From Chelonoidis abingdonii (Eukaryota; Chordata; Testudines; Testudinidae), in the NCBI RefSeq assembly GCF_003597395.2, contig NC_133769.1:47353605-47417604 (forward strand): a stretch of DNA of 64,000 nucleotides, written 5' to 3'. This document shows, piece by piece, positions 46,564 through 58,058 of the stretch (position 1 is the first letter of the stretch; every line of letters begins with the position of its first letter). The notes below the pieces were generated by a model. The model did no database searches. It was not told the DNA's origin and saw only the letters and a list, made by a program, of their open reading frames with translations. Both the position numbers and the translations under genes were made by a program.

Positions 46564-46808
46564 CAGGGCTGGCTCCAGGGTTTTTGCCGCCCCAAGCAGC
46601 GAAAAAAAAAAAAAGCCGCGATCGCAATCTGCAGCAGTTCTACCGCTGCTGCTTCAGTCTTCGGTGGCATTTCGGCGGCTAGTCCTTTGCTCTGAGAGGG
46701 AGTGAGGGACCCGCCACTGAATTGCTGCCAAAAAGCCAGATATGCCGCCCCTTCCCCTTGGCCGCCCCAAGCACCTGCTTGCTGGGCTGGTGGCTGGAGC
46801 CGGCCCTG
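46564..46808 (+). mobile_element. hAT-type MITE, 'CAGGGCTGGCTCC' family, copy 3
   Basis: 245 bp with ends CAGGGCTGGCTCCAGGG and GGAGCCGGCCCTG, flanked by identical 8-bp TSDs GAAGCACC (46556-46563 and 46809-46816). It carries 'ttgccgccccaagcagcg' then an A-run and 'ccccaagcacctgcttgctg'. The best-preserved of the three copies here. Confidence 0.93.
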
Positions 46809-48910
46809 GAAGCACCAGAGACAGGGTCGACTTATGAACTGTCTGTTACAGCTATCCCCCTATTCCATTTTGTTTCTTACAGCTGTCCCCATACTCCATT
46901 TTGTTTTTGTTCTCCTGTGGCCTCCCCTCTCTGGCTGTTAAGTTGTTTACCAGGGCCACTGCCCTTCTCAAAGGGAGGGCCACTTAAAGTTGTTTACCAA
47001 GAGCCATTGCCCTTTTGCGCCTTCCTCAAGGGGATGGCCCTTGGGCTAAGTGGGAGAACCCACTACTACCTCTTGCCACAACTTGCCGCGTTCAAAGGGG
47101 TTAGTGCCATTATACCGTTGTTACACCTGGGCTCGGTGCTAGGGTAGGCAATGTCCAGAGCTGCAAGACCTATTGTGTTTTTAAGATCTTGGGCATGAGT
47201 CATAGGCTCATGTGCTTTTGAGTCACCTACTCTGAATGCAAGGACTCTGCCCAGACATGTCTCTATGCTCTCACCACCGACAGCTGTTTCCACCTTGTCC
47301 CCTGCCGCCTCTCCTCCCCTGTGACAGAGGGAGCCTGATCAAAGTACCTGGGTGGAAACTGGCCTAAGTTTGCCTTTAAAACAGAACATTTTTGAAACTA
47401 AGATCAGAAAAGGTTCCTGCAATTGCTGCCTGGTCTGATCATCCAGGGGTTCTGGGGGGTCCTTTTCTCCGCTCTCGTTTATTTTTTTCCAGCTGTACCC
47501 TCGCGTACCCCTCTCAGTTTTTTGCAACCCCGCGCCCCCCCCCGTAAGTATAGTCGAATATCTACCACTGAGCGCTAAAGAATTGCTGCCACCCTGAGAA
47601 TGAGATCTCCTAATGAAATTATTGAGAAAAACCATACAGTACCTAGCCTTTTCCCTAGTGTGGAAATAAATACATTTCCCACATAAGTTCTTGCTGTTCG
47701 CCTACTTCTCCCATGTTGCTGTTGTCGAATGTTCCTGTAGGGGAACTGGTAAGAATCCCTCTACTGAAAACTCTCTATACTTTTATTTATTATTTTAGCT
47801 GCTGGCTCTGTCCAGCATCCAGCACACAGACTCAAGCTAAACCTTGGTCTCGTGGTCTATTAAACCTCTCCTAACTCTGCACTTTGCTGCTAAAAATAAG
47901 TTTGATGCTGCTGCTAAGCTCTGCTCCTTTGGCTTTGCCTCGGGGGGCCTCTGGTGGCTTGCAGCTGGTATCCACTGCTTCTGCAAGCCACCATCCCTGG
48001 GCATCATACCACTCTGCCCTCTGTAACTTCCACATAGCATGAGGTGCACCATAGGGGTTTGTGTTTTTTTAGTTTAATAAGTTATAGTTTTTTAAGATTA
48101 TAGAGCTTGTAAGTTTCACCTGCCTTTGTTCCTTGTTTGCTCCCGTATAGATTGCTTAAAGCTTGTAGTTTCACCTGCCTTGTTATAGTTGGGCTGTTCT
48201 GTTGCCTCCATAGTTGCTGTTAAGTTTTGCTAGAAATTGTGATATTTGTGGCTTCTGGCCTAGTGTTGGTAAGATTAGATAAGGTTTTGCTGCTCTCGCC
48301 TGTATAACTTTTTGTCTGTGCTTTTTTTTTCTTTCTTATGTCCTTTTTTTTTTTTTTCTTTTTTATTTTCTCCCTTGCTAGGCACGCCCAACTTCCCAAA
48401 CCCCTTGCGCGTGCGCGCATTCTCCGTCTCCTGTACACTCCTGTGCTGCCGATCACCAAGACTAGCTGTCTGTCCCAACCCATCCGTTGCTGTTTCTCAC
48501 CTCAGACCCCCGGACTACTTCTCCTGTTTGTTTTTTCCGGCGCCTTTTTTCTGCCTCCCTCTCCTCTGCAATAACTTTTTGTCTTCTGTTTTTTCCCCCC
48601 TGCTCATATCTCCCCCCACTGGTGTGCTTAAAACTTCTCTCTAGCCCGTTGTCCTTACCTTGCAGGGCTTCAAAAGCCTTCTGTGCGCTTCAGCCCGCAC
48701 TCTCCTCTCATCAGTTGCCACTAATCATTCACTCCCCCCCCCCCAACCCGTCCTTGAACCCAGCTTTTAGGTACACTCTTGTTATCACAGCCTCACAAAT
48801 TGATAGTCAGTATTTTTCTACAAATTGCTTGAACAATAACACCGTGATCTTGGTTGCCTCAACTGGTCTAATTACTTTGTATCTGCATTAATACCATGTG
48901 TGTTACATTG

Positions 48911-48919
48911 TATATAAGG
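48911..48919 (+). promoter_or_regulatory. TATA box of the 2470-bp LTR
   Basis: TATATAAGG in AT-balanced context 324 bases before the LTR's AATAAA end. Position fits an LTR promoter; activity unknown. Confidence 0.55.
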
Positions 48920-49234
48920 CCACCAAGCCACTTAATACATTTCTATGCTAAGGATTGTTAACCATTTTATATAGAAGCTACTATTTTATTTTGCATTTCT
49001 TTTTGGTACGTTTTGCATTTCACACTGTATCTAGAATTGTTCCTATATAAAGTTAAGTTGCTTATTGACTGTACTGTATCCCATTGTGCTGAACCCCACT
49101 TACTGTACCCCACTGTTAGAACTCCCTTCACTGTTCAATAAGAAACCCCCCCCATCATTGTCTATTGTAAACACCCTATACATCCCATCCCTTAGTATTT
49201 TATTGTTAAATTCCCACCACTTCCTTTTTCCTTT

Positions 49235-49240
49235 AATAAA
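49235..49240 (+). terminator. Polyadenylation signal of the 2470-bp LTR
   Basis: AATAAA 69 bases before the LTR end, as expected upstream of the R/U5 border. Confidence 0.55.
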
Positions 49241-49524
49241 GAAATTAATTGGTACCCCACCTGTGTGGTAATTGCTCCCCAAGATCCCATATACCTGCTG
49301 TCAGGGACATGAACGAGTATAGAGAGGAAGAGATGGGACACAGCCCCTCCCCTCAACAGAGGAGGCAAGGAGAGGCAGCACAGCCAGCAGAGACAGAAGG
49401 GAAGAGGTGGGGCCAGAGTCTCTCCACTTCTGGCCACGCTGCTCTCCCCCGAGCCCCCCCGAGCCTCCAAAGCAGCTGCAGCTCCGGGGCTGACAGGCTG
49501 CAGCTGTGCCTCTTGGCCCCGCCC

Positions 49525-49685
49525 CCCAGAGCAGGCTGTGGCCGCGCCGCCTGGGTGCCAGAGCATGCTGTGGACGTGCGGCCCAGCCCAGCCTGTTTGA
49601 ACATGCTGTGGCTGCACTGCCTGGTCTGGCCTGCCAGAACAGGCTGCGGCCACGCTGCCCAGTCTGTTGGAGCAGCTCCAGCCAG
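49525..49685 (+). repeat. Degenerate ~38-bp tandem repeat
   Basis: About four imperfect units built on 'gagcaggctgtggccgcgcc' (49529, 49562, 49601, 49638 approximately). It lies inside the Tigger-like element and accounts for the long GC-rich frames there. Confidence 0.65.
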
Positions 49686-50210
49686 GTCAGAGCCATCCTC
49701 CCCCGCCCTCCCCAGATAAGGTGGGAAGGGATGGGATGGGGAGACTGTAGGGGTCTCGGGCTAGGGGTCATGTTGGGGGTGGTCACAGGATTTACTCCCC
49801 TGACTCCTAGCTTCTCCCCCCCAAAATGTTTCCTCACCAGTTGCTGTCCCAGCCCATCAGGGTAAGCAGCTGGTGCGCCGGGACACTTTGTTTACTTAGG
49901 TTTACCTCCATCCCTGCGGACGCTCGAGGTAAACAAACCATCTCAGCCCATCAGTGGCTTATCCTGATGGCTCAGGAGCCAAGGTTTGTTAACTCCTGAA
50001 TTATAGGGTCGGCTTATGAATGGGTTATAAAAAATTTCCATTTTTACTTATCCATCTTGGGGGGGGGTCGGCTTATAAATGAACCGGCTTATGATCAAGT
50101 ATATACAGTAATAACTTTCCTGCAGAAGTGTTAATAGTGGGCCACAGTGCCTATTGCAGCTGCACAGATGGGCCTCAGGAAAAAAAAGTTTAGGAATGCC
50201 TGCCTTAGAC

Positions 50211-52559
50211 TGTAATTTTCTCACTGACCAGCAGGAAGTGCAAGAAATCAGTATTCTAAAATGAAAAACTGTAGAGGTTGCTGCTACTAAAGATCAATGC
50301 ATACCCCAGCTCATCTCATACAAGATTTAAGTGAAACCTTATTGTCTTTTGTATCAACACAGTACACCAGTACATCACACAGTCTATTCATTTGGAAAGT
50401 TATTTGGCCTCAATGTACTCCATTACAGGAGATGTTAGAATTTGGCTCTCAGTGAGCATGTTCCTAACTGCCAGTCCATCTATATATTGTTATGAGCTTA
50501 GTAAGACCTTGTTAAGTGTCAGGTTAAAACCTCATTGAGGTTGATAGGTATGAACTTGCCCTTCAATTAACATAACTGTAAACATAAGCCCAAACTAAGA
50601 AAAATAGTGCGTGTGAACCCAACCAGGAACTTTTGGGCTGAGTATTATTTGAGTAGGTATGTGGGAGAGTACCAAGAACACACAGGTACTGAGGCCAGAG
50701 ACAAGAACACAGAGAGAGGCAAAGGCAAGGAGTTAAAAAAACCCAAAACAAAACACCACCTAGCAAGAACCTGTAAGCACAGTATGATGCTAAGAGTGTG
50801 CTGTCTTCTAAAGAGGCTTCCAAGCCCTGCTCCTTTTGCTCTTGGTTCCTTCTACATTCAGAAAGACACAGGACTTGATACATTCTTTGTCAATTAACAA
50901 ATGTTTATCAAAGAAATACCCGAGTACAACCAATTTCTATTTCCAAATGGCAGATTCCCAGGACCCCAAACTGTCTAGTCACTTGGGTCAAAAGTGGCAA
51001 TAAAATAATAAAATAGGAAGGCGAGTAACTATTTATGCCAACAGTCTTAGACCATTGTGATATCAGAGGTAATGCAACCATTCACGACCCTTACTGTACA
51101 GCTAATTTGCATGCAACAATTTCATTGGTGTAATGAGTAAGTCATCTGAAAGAGACTGCACAGATGGAGGATTATTTGGCTTAACTGTTACAGTTCTTCA
51201 AAACCACCCACACAACACCACAACCAGAACACGATAGCCCCAAACACATATAGCCCGTCACTACAGCATCTACTTCTCATTCTCCACCAGCACAAGTGAA
51301 ATCTCCCAAGACAACATATACCCTCACTTATATGCACCATAAACTTGAGTGGCAAAGTTATAGTCAGCACTAGTAATTTTAAAATGTCACTGCATTGATA
51401 TATAACAACTTGTGTTTTTTTAAAGGCCCTCTCTAACATTTTTTATATTCATTCATCTATTGTTATCCTACTGTTCTTTATCGGGATTTCATTGTTTCAT
51501 TTCTCATTTATGACATTGTAACCACACCAGGAGCGGAATAAGAAGAGAGGAAAATTTCACTGTAAGGTCAGGTCCGAACACATTTCCCAGCCACAGGTTT
51601 ATTGCAGTTTCTAGTTTTGTCCCAATTGACCACAAAGACACAAGAATCTTCAGCTATATTCCTTCCTGCAGCACTTACTTCAACAAACCTAAACATGATA
51701 AGCCATTCATAGTAGTTTCTATGTTTCTCCAGAGCATTTTAGTCAGCACTAAACAGTATTTTGGTCAGCACTATCTCCTTTGCCTTTCTCTTCTGTGAAA
51801 ATAACATCCTTCTTTTAAGTGCCAAGCCTAAATAGGTTTATTTGCTCTTAATTAGCTCTCAGCTGGTCAGAGCTTCCCTGAGCAATCTCTGTATCCTGGC
51901 TCAGAACTAACCCCCCAAAATTCCTGGCTGGCTCATGGAACCCTTCCCTTAAGGTGTGGCATGTCTTTGGGGTTGCCAAAGGATCTGTCCAACCAAATAT
52001 AAAATATACACTACAAGTATGATTAAATTCATGTTTTGAAATGGTCTATACAACAAGGTTTCATAATGTCAGTAGGACAGATGTATTTTTAAAGCTTATT
52101 TTATGCTTTAAGATTTTGGCTTGATTCTGTTCCCAGATACACTGGTGTAAATCTAGACCAATTGCACTGACATTAGAGGAACCACACCTATAACTGAGGT
52201 GAGATTTTCCTTTTATTTTTCAGTCTTATTTTCCAGTCTGAATACATTTCCACAGTTATGAGATCTTGCAGTTTATTTGCTGGTGCCTTTGCAAAGCTAA
52301 GCCAAATCCATGGAATAATGATGTGGGCACAATCTCAATAAACAACAAAACCACATCTATATATTACTGTGTAGGAGCAGGATTTTATATTTGTACTATC
52401 AGAATTAATGTATGATTTGATCATCCTGCCAGCCACCGTTTTTTTAATAGCAGAAAGGAATGACCCTCTGGGACATTGGTGGAAACGCATCTGACAGACT
52501 GCCAGCGTCTGTACTGATATTAAGGCAGGGATGGACCAGAACAATCCTTATGACTGATT
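50211..52559. other. No recognisable feature
   Basis: 2.3 kb of unique-looking DNA. Short frames at 50563-50883 and 51188-51439 (minus) are Cys/Leu-rich and resemble no protein I know. Near 52130-52200 there is an old amniote repeat remnant ('cactggtgtaaatctagacc'). Confidence 0.45.
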
Positions 52560-53600
52560 ATGGTCACCCTTTCATTTTAGGATAAGTTATAATGTCTACT
52601 ATGGTTTCCTATATGTATTATAAATTAGGCACTCTAGTTAAATATAAATTTCTTTGTTTTAAGGTTTAGTAAGTAAGAGACAGGATCTTGTATTGTGTCT
52701 ATGTTAAGGAGATTAGAGGAACGTTGAAGGCCTGGGCCACAACATGAACTGTTTTGATTACAAGATTTAGTAAGGTTTAATTTACCCTTTTTTGCTCAAC
52801 ATAAAAACTGCTGTATATCTTTGAAGGTCTCTGTAAAAGACTGTTTGTGTGAATGAGGAATGATGCATCAGGAAAAGATAAGAGGTGAAGGTCATGGTTA
52901 ACCAGATGGTCAAGAAAGAAGGAGAAAAGACACTTATTGAGACTTATTGACACCAGAGAACCATTAACGCACATCCATGATTGAGGAAGGGCAGATTGAT
53001 GACCCTGAGGTGGAGGCTGGAACCCCTAAAGACAATTTATTAAATTAAATCTGGGATAGGATGACCCTCTTGGAGGTGTTTTGGAATTTTTACATCAAAA
53101 GATAATACCAATTAAGGAGTAACCAGTCATAAATTGACAGCAAAATCCATAGACTTCAACAGAGAAAAAAAGACTATAAGAACAGGGTGCTTTGCCATGG
53201 GACTTTGGGTTCATCTTGCCACAACTCCAGGAGCATCAGATTGTGACCCACAGAGCCCGGCTCCCTTCTGCGACCAATCTGGCTGGGCACTAGATCGATC
53301 CAGACTCGGTCTGGTAACTATAAACATCAACTGGCAGGACTGTGTGCATGGTGTGTGTGTGTAACTGAAAAGCATATGCTAACTGCTATATTCTCAATAA
53401 ATATGACATTTTTGCTTTCTCCTCTATAAAAGATCTCACGTGCTGTGTATAACAGAACAACTGGAAGAGGGTACAGAGAGAGTTCCTTTCCTGTGGCTAG
53501 CAGTGGTGTACAAAAAGTTTTGCTCTTTCTCTTCACCCTGAACTTGCTCTTAGAATTACTTCCTAAGATCCAGGCCCCTCCCACCAGAGACTAGTCACAC
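52560..53600 (+). mobile_element. Retroviral LTR-like element
   Basis: The order 'gactataagaacagggtgct' (TATA-like, about 53172), then 'ttgccacaactccaggagca', 'ccagactcggtctggtaact', a GT-run and 'caataaatatgaca' (polyadenylation-like, about 53395) followed by 'aaaagatctcacgtgctgtg' matches an LTR family I recognise from turtles. The outer borders are uncertain and no TSD could be fixed. Confidence 0.5.
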
Positions 53601-53662
53601 TTTTTAGGATTGTGCATGTATATGCCAAGAAACACCCACTTATCTAGCCAGCACAGTAACAT

Positions 53663-53959
53663 AGGCTATGTCTATGCTACAGACCTTACAGTGGCACAGC
53701 TGTACCACAGCAAATGGACGTCTATAAGGTCTCTCGTGTAGCCACTCTATGCTGGCAGGAGAGAGTTTTCCTGTCAACATAATTAAACTACCTCCAACAA
53801 GCGGTGGTAGCTATGTTGGCGGGAGACCATCTCCTGCCAACATAGGGCTGTCCACACCAGTGCGTCTGTTGGTGAAACTTATGATGGTCAGGGGTGTGTT
53901 TTTTCATACCCTGACTGAGAAAAGTTTTACTGACAAAAGTGCTAGTGTAGACATAGCCT
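53663..53959. mobile_element. MITE with 'aggctatgtctatgct' inverted ends
   Basis: Starts AGGCTATGTCTATGCTA and ends TAGTGTAGACATAGCCT, inverted repeats with two changes. It is flanked by CAT on both sides (53660-53662 and 53960-53962), a 3-bp duplication as made by PIF/Harbinger elements. The interior repeats 'gctatgttggcgggagacca'-type motifs in inverted form. 297 bp, non-autonomous. Confidence 0.8.
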
Positions 53960-54364
53960 CATTTATTTCCCACATAAACTCAAGTCTTGAACTCAGCTCC
54001 TGACCTGAATAGACAAACTATGCCCCAGGAAAATGCATATTTATGAAAAGGGGGAGGAATCATCCCCACAGTTTGTGGAACAGATCCACAGAGACTAGAG
54101 TAGTCTCTTCAACTCTCTACAAGGACAGATATTATTAGAATGAAAACTTCCATCCCTACTTGTGTCCCTCCCTTTGCTCTACTCCTCATGCCTTGTCCAG
54201 TTCTGTCTACATGCCTACTGCAGCACAGGAAACTGCCTGTTCCAAACTCCATGGCTGTCCCCCTCTCGCACAGTGGAAGCTTGCTTTGGAAATCCCCCTT
54301 CCTTTGATGTGCCAGTCTGCATTTACAATGACATAGGTTTGCCAATGAAAGAGACAGAGTAAAC

Positions 54365-54697
54365 CAGTGTTTCTAAAACTGTGGTCGCTGCTTGTGTAGG
54401 GAAAGCCCCTGGCGGTCCAGGCCAGTTTGTTTACCTGCCTCGTCTGCAGGTCCAGCCGACTGCTGCTCCCACTGGCAGCGGTTCGCTGCTCCAGGCCAAT
54501 GGGAGTTGCTGGAAGCGGCGCGGGTGGAGGGACCTACTGGACGCTGCTTCCAGCAGCTCCCATTGGCCTGCAGTGGTCAACCGCGGCCAATGGGAGCTGC
54601 GATCGGCCAGACTTGTGGATAGGGCAGGTAAACAAACTGGCCTGGCAAGCCAGGGGCTTTCCCTACACCAGCGGCAACCCTAGTTTGAGAAATACTG
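54365..54697. mobile_element. hAT MITE with perfect 8-bp TSD
   Basis: Ends CAGTGTTTCTAAAACT and AGTTTGAGAAATACTG, flanked by GAGTAAAC at 54357-54364 and 54698-54705. The 333-bp GC-rich body is itself partly palindromic: 'ggccagtttgtttacctgcc' mirrors 'gcaggtaaacaaactggcct', and 'caatgggagttgctggaagc' mirrors 'gcttccagcagctcccattg'. Its ends resemble those of the hAT at 11636-12265. Confidence 0.92.
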
Positions 54698-54705
54698 GAG
54701 TAAAC

Positions 54706-55994
54706 CAAAAATTTGTAATCCCAGTATTCCTACTTATTATGAAAAAGAACAAAAAAAGAAAAGAGGGTCAGTGATTAGCTGTGGAGCAGCAACAGCCAGC
54801 AAGCAGAGATCTCAGATCTACTAGTTATTTAATATGCTTATAATTTCAGAAAAAGTAAAGATGCTAATTAAGTAATATATGGTCTTTGGGGTCAGGCATT
54901 TCCTAGCAGTTAATGTCTGGCCATTGCATTTGAGGGCCAAGGGCAAAGCTGAGGGCCCTTAACTTCACCCATTGTTAATTGCAAAAGAAATCCCTGACTC
55001 AGAGGTCAATATTGCTATTATTAACCATGAAAATATAAAAAAGGAAAAGAAAATAGTAATTTTTTTTTATGCATTGCCCTGCTTATAAAGTTCAAGTTTT
55101 TTTGTTATCCCACTCAAAGCTCTATATAGGTTGCCCTACATCTTTACCTTTGTCTCCTATCACTTTGTTTCTGTTGTGGAAATGGACACCCTCCTTCTAG
55201 GAGTAAAGCTCCCTGAAACGGAAGTTCCCTCCAAGACTTTAGTAAAGTCTGCTTTACAGCATTTTTTGATCCTCTCTAGGAACTAGAGGATGAAGACTTT
55301 TATAGTTTTAACTTAGTTCCACATCCCCCTTTCTTTAGATCTTTAATCTCTTTTTACCTAGGGACACAAACCAGCAAAGGAAAAATTCAAGAGGAAATTT
55401 CAATTTTTCAACACAAATAAAATCTTCCTTTCAAAACAATTTAAACTAGGGCCTTAAATAGAGATAGTCCTATTACTGTAAAAATGAAGGGCCAGATCTG
55501 AAGTCAAAGGAGCTATGCCAATTTGCATCAACTGAAGATCTGGTCCAAAGATTTTTATGCAAAAGTATCAGTCTTCCAAACTGGGTTTGTACTGAAAACC
55601 TCCATAGAGTTCCTTATGCAAAGGACTGACTTTGGGACAATTTAGATTTCTAGTGTGATGTTTAAAATTAAAATCTTGTGCAAAAGCTATGAACATAGAT
55701 GCTAACAGTTAAAGACCAATACCAGAAATCAAGACTTCAGGAAAACTCTGTCTTGCAAATATTGCTTTTTCATTGTTGTATGACTTGTCCAGATGAGACC
55801 CTGTAAGTCTTGCCAACTAAGTATTTCTGGAAAAGTAATCAGCCACAATATATGTACACATGTCCATTCCAGAGGAAAACAATTATTTTGTTACTCGCAG
55901 ATAATGTTTGTCAGGTAACATTATAGAGTAATGGTTCTTCACAGCTATGTACTAGTCTAAATTTGCTTGCTCAGACCAGCCCATAATCCTGATT
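54706..55994. other. No recognisable feature
   Basis: AT-rich DNA, nothing identifiable. Confidence 0.5.
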
Positions 55995-58058
55995 GTTGTA
56001 GAAGTATAGAATTATACCACTGGAAGGGACCTCGAGAGATCATTTAGTGTTAGTCCAGTCCCCTGTACTCATGGCAAGACAAAGTATTACCTAGACTATC
56101 CCTGACAGGTGTTTGTCTAACCTTCACTTAAAATCTCCAAGGATGGAGATTCCACAACCTCCCTGGGCAATTTATTCCAATGCTTAACCATCCTGACAGA
56201 ACATATTTCCTAATGTCCAACCTAAACCAACCGTGTTGCAATTTAAGCCTATTGCTTCTTGTCCTATTCTCAGAGGTTAAGGGAAATACTTTTTCTTCCT
56301 CCTCCTTTTAACAACCTTTTATGTACTTGAAAACTGTTATCATGTCCCCCCTCAGTCTTCTCTCCTCGAGACTAAACAAACTCAAGTTTTTCAATCTTCC
56401 CTCGTAGGTTATGTTTTCTAGACCTTTAATCATTTTTGTTGCTCTTTTCTGAACTTTTTCCAATTTGTCCACATCTTTCCTGAAATGTGGCACCCAGAAC
56501 TGGACACAATATTCTTGTTGAGGCCTAATCAGCTGCAGAGTATTGCGGAAGAATTACTTCTCATGTCTTGCTTATAACACTTCTGCTAATACATCCCAGA
56601 ATGATGTTTGCTTTTTTTGCAACAGTGTTATACTCTTGACTCATATTTAGCTTGTGATCCACTCTGACCCCCCCGATTCCTTTCTGAAGTACTCCTTCCT
56701 AGGCAGGCATTTCCCATTTAGTATGTGTGCAACTGATTGTTCCTTCCTAAATGGAGTACTTTGCATTTGTCCTTCTTGAATATTACCCTATTTCCTTCAG
56801 ACCATTTCTCCAGTTTGTCCAGATCATTTTGAATTTTAATCCTATCCTCCAAAGCACTTGCAGCTCCTCTCAGCTTGGTATCAGCCACAAACTTTATAAG
56901 TGTACTCTCTATGCCATTATCTGAATCACTGATGAAGATACTGAACTGAACTGGACCCAGAAATGATCCCTGTGGGACCTCACTTGATATGCCCTAACAG
57001 CTTGACTGTGAACCACTGATAACTACTCTCTGGGAATGATTTTCCAACCAGTTATGCACCCATCTTATCGTAGCTCCATATAGGTTGGGATGGGCAAAAT
57101 GTGGCCCAGAGGCCACATCCAGCCCACGAGCTCTGTGGGGAGCAGGGTTGGGGGCTTGCTCTGTGTGGCTCCCAGAAGCAGTGGCACTCCCCCCCACCAG
57201 CTCCTACATGTATGGGCAGCCAGGGGTTTCTGCATGCTTCCCCCTCCCCAAGCACCATCCCTGCAGTTCCCATTGGCCAGCAAACAGGGTCAATGGGAAC
57301 TGCAGGGGTGGCACCTGCAGATGAGACAGCATACAGAGCCGTCTGGCCGTGTCTCCATGTAGGAGCCAGAGCGGGGACATGCCGCTGCTTTTGGGAGCTG
57401 CTTGAGGTAAGTGCTGCCCGGAGCCTGGACCCCGGACCCCCTCCCAAGCCCGAACCCCTTGCCACAGCCCTGATCCCCCTCCCACTCTCCGAACCCCTTA
57501 GTCCCAACCTCCTGCACCTCAGAGCCCGCATCCCCAGCCTGAGCCCTCACCCTTGCACCCCTACCCCAGCCTGGAGCCCCCTCCTGCATCCTGAACTCCT
57601 AATTTCTGGCCCTACCCCAGAACCCACACCCCCAGGCAGAGCCCTTACCCCATACTGCACCCTAACCCCCAATTTTGTGAGCATTCATGGCCCACCATAC
57701 AAATTCCATACCCAGATGTGGCCATCAGGTCAAAAAGTTTGCCCACCCCTGATCTAGGTTGTATTTCTCTAGTTTGTTTATGAGAAGGTCATGCGAGACA
57801 GTATCAAAACTCTTACAAAAGGCAAGATATGCCATGTCTACTGCTTCCCCCATAACCACAAGGCTTGTTACTCTGTCAAAGAAAATAATTAGGTTGGTTT
57901 GACACAATTTGTTCTTGACAAATCCATGCTGACTGTTACTTATCATCTTATTATTTTCTAAGTGTTTAAAAATTGATTGTTCAATTATTAGCTTCATTAT
58001 CTTTCTTGGTACTGAAGTTAAGCTGACTGGTCTATTTCTTTTTGAAGTATAGTAGTGA
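55995..58058 (-). pseudogene. CR1 LINE 3' part (RT to 3' UTR), split by a MITE
   Basis: CR1 on the minus strand from its 3' terminus (about 56000, 'ccactggaagggacctcgag') through the C-terminus ([20 protein letters not shown], about 56390-56450), the thumb and the region of the catalytic FADD box (here altered, 'FVADTK'-like, about 56870-56900), to motif A (YLAFCKSFDTVSHDLLINKL, 57800-57860, where the first catalytic Asp is Ala). Interrupted at 57086-57751 by a hAT MITE; the CR1 frame resumes cleanly on both sides. Ends near 58058. Both catalytic sites changed: long dead. Confidence 0.85.
57086..57751. mobile_element. hAT MITE nested in CR1
   Basis: The right end GTTTGCCCACCCCTG and the left end TGGGATGGGCAAA are inverted repeats. 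Flanks ATATAGGT (57078-57085) and ATCTAGGT (57752-57759) form an 8-bp TSD with one change, and the CR1 reads through once the insert is removed. GC-rich, with a degenerate 'gagccc…cac/tccc' repeat over 57420-57660 that creates long meaningless frames (for example 57101-57757). Confidence 0.85.

Larger units (their letters stand above)
46840..49309 (+). mobile_element. Solo LTR, 2470 bp, perfect 5-bp TSD
   Basis: Begins TGTCTGTTACAG and ends CTGTCAGGGACA (TGTC/GACA inverted ends), flanked by identical TGAAC at 46835-46839 and 49310-49314. A TATA box (TATATAAGG, 48911-48919) is followed 316 bases later by AATAAA (49235-49240), giving a long U3, an R and a short U5 in plus orientation. It contains T-runs (48336-48365) and a C-run (48737-48750). 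No gag, pol or env frames, so a solo LTR left by recombination. Unusually long for an endogenous retrovirus LTR, which could mean an internal duplication or a further nested insertion. Confidence 0.82.
46512..50108. mobile_element. Tc1/mariner (Tigger-like) element, split by two insertions
   Basis: The left end CAGTATACACTTGTTCATAA and the right end, whose complement reads CTGTATATACTTGATCATAA, are inverted repeats. Each is flanked by TA (46510-46511 and 50109-50110), the TSD of the Tc1/mariner superfamily. The second motif 'ggtcg(a/g)cttatgaa' occurs near both sides (46825 and 50010; also 50067). Removing the MITE (46564-46808) and the LTR (46840-49309) leaves about 880 bp without a transposase, so the element is non-autonomous. 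Confidence 0.75.
32409..50202 (+). mobile_element. Host hAT (Charlie-like) element, expanded to 17.8 kb by nested insertions
   Basis: The left end CATGGGGTTCCCAAACT and the right end AGTTTAGGAATGCCTG are inverted repeats with mismatches. Both are flanked by the identical 8-bp TSD CCTTAGAC (32401-32408 and 50203-50210). The element's own DNA is seen at 32409-32897, probably 46023-46511, and 50109-50202. Everything else (CR1 pieces, a CpG-rich block, a Tigger-like element with its own guests) arrived later. The left part encodes a hAT transposase N-terminus, which supports the assignment. Confidence 0.75.

Noticed and set aside
48312..48891. Phe/Leu/Pro-rich frames near a T-run
   Set aside because: They come from pyrimidine-rich U3 sequence of the long LTR; no signal-peptide or membrane-protein pattern beyond composition.
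49249..49865. Several overlapping 80-178 codon frames on both strands
   Set aside because: They arise from the GC-rich body and the ~38-bp tandem repeat of the Tigger-like element; no protein similarity seen.
46512..50108. Assignment of the element to hAT instead of Tc1/mariner
   Set aside because: The flanks share only TA and no 8-bp duplication; the ends fit a TA-target element better.
52753..53456. Possible 4-bp TSD (GAAC) defining an LTR from 52753 to 53452
   Set aside because: The four-base match is easily coincidental, and related sequence appears to extend beyond both proposed ends.
57101..57757. 218-codon open frame, Pro-rich
   Set aside because: It lies inside the GC-rich hAT MITE (57086-57751), is low in complexity, and has equally long overlapping frames on the other strand; no domain.
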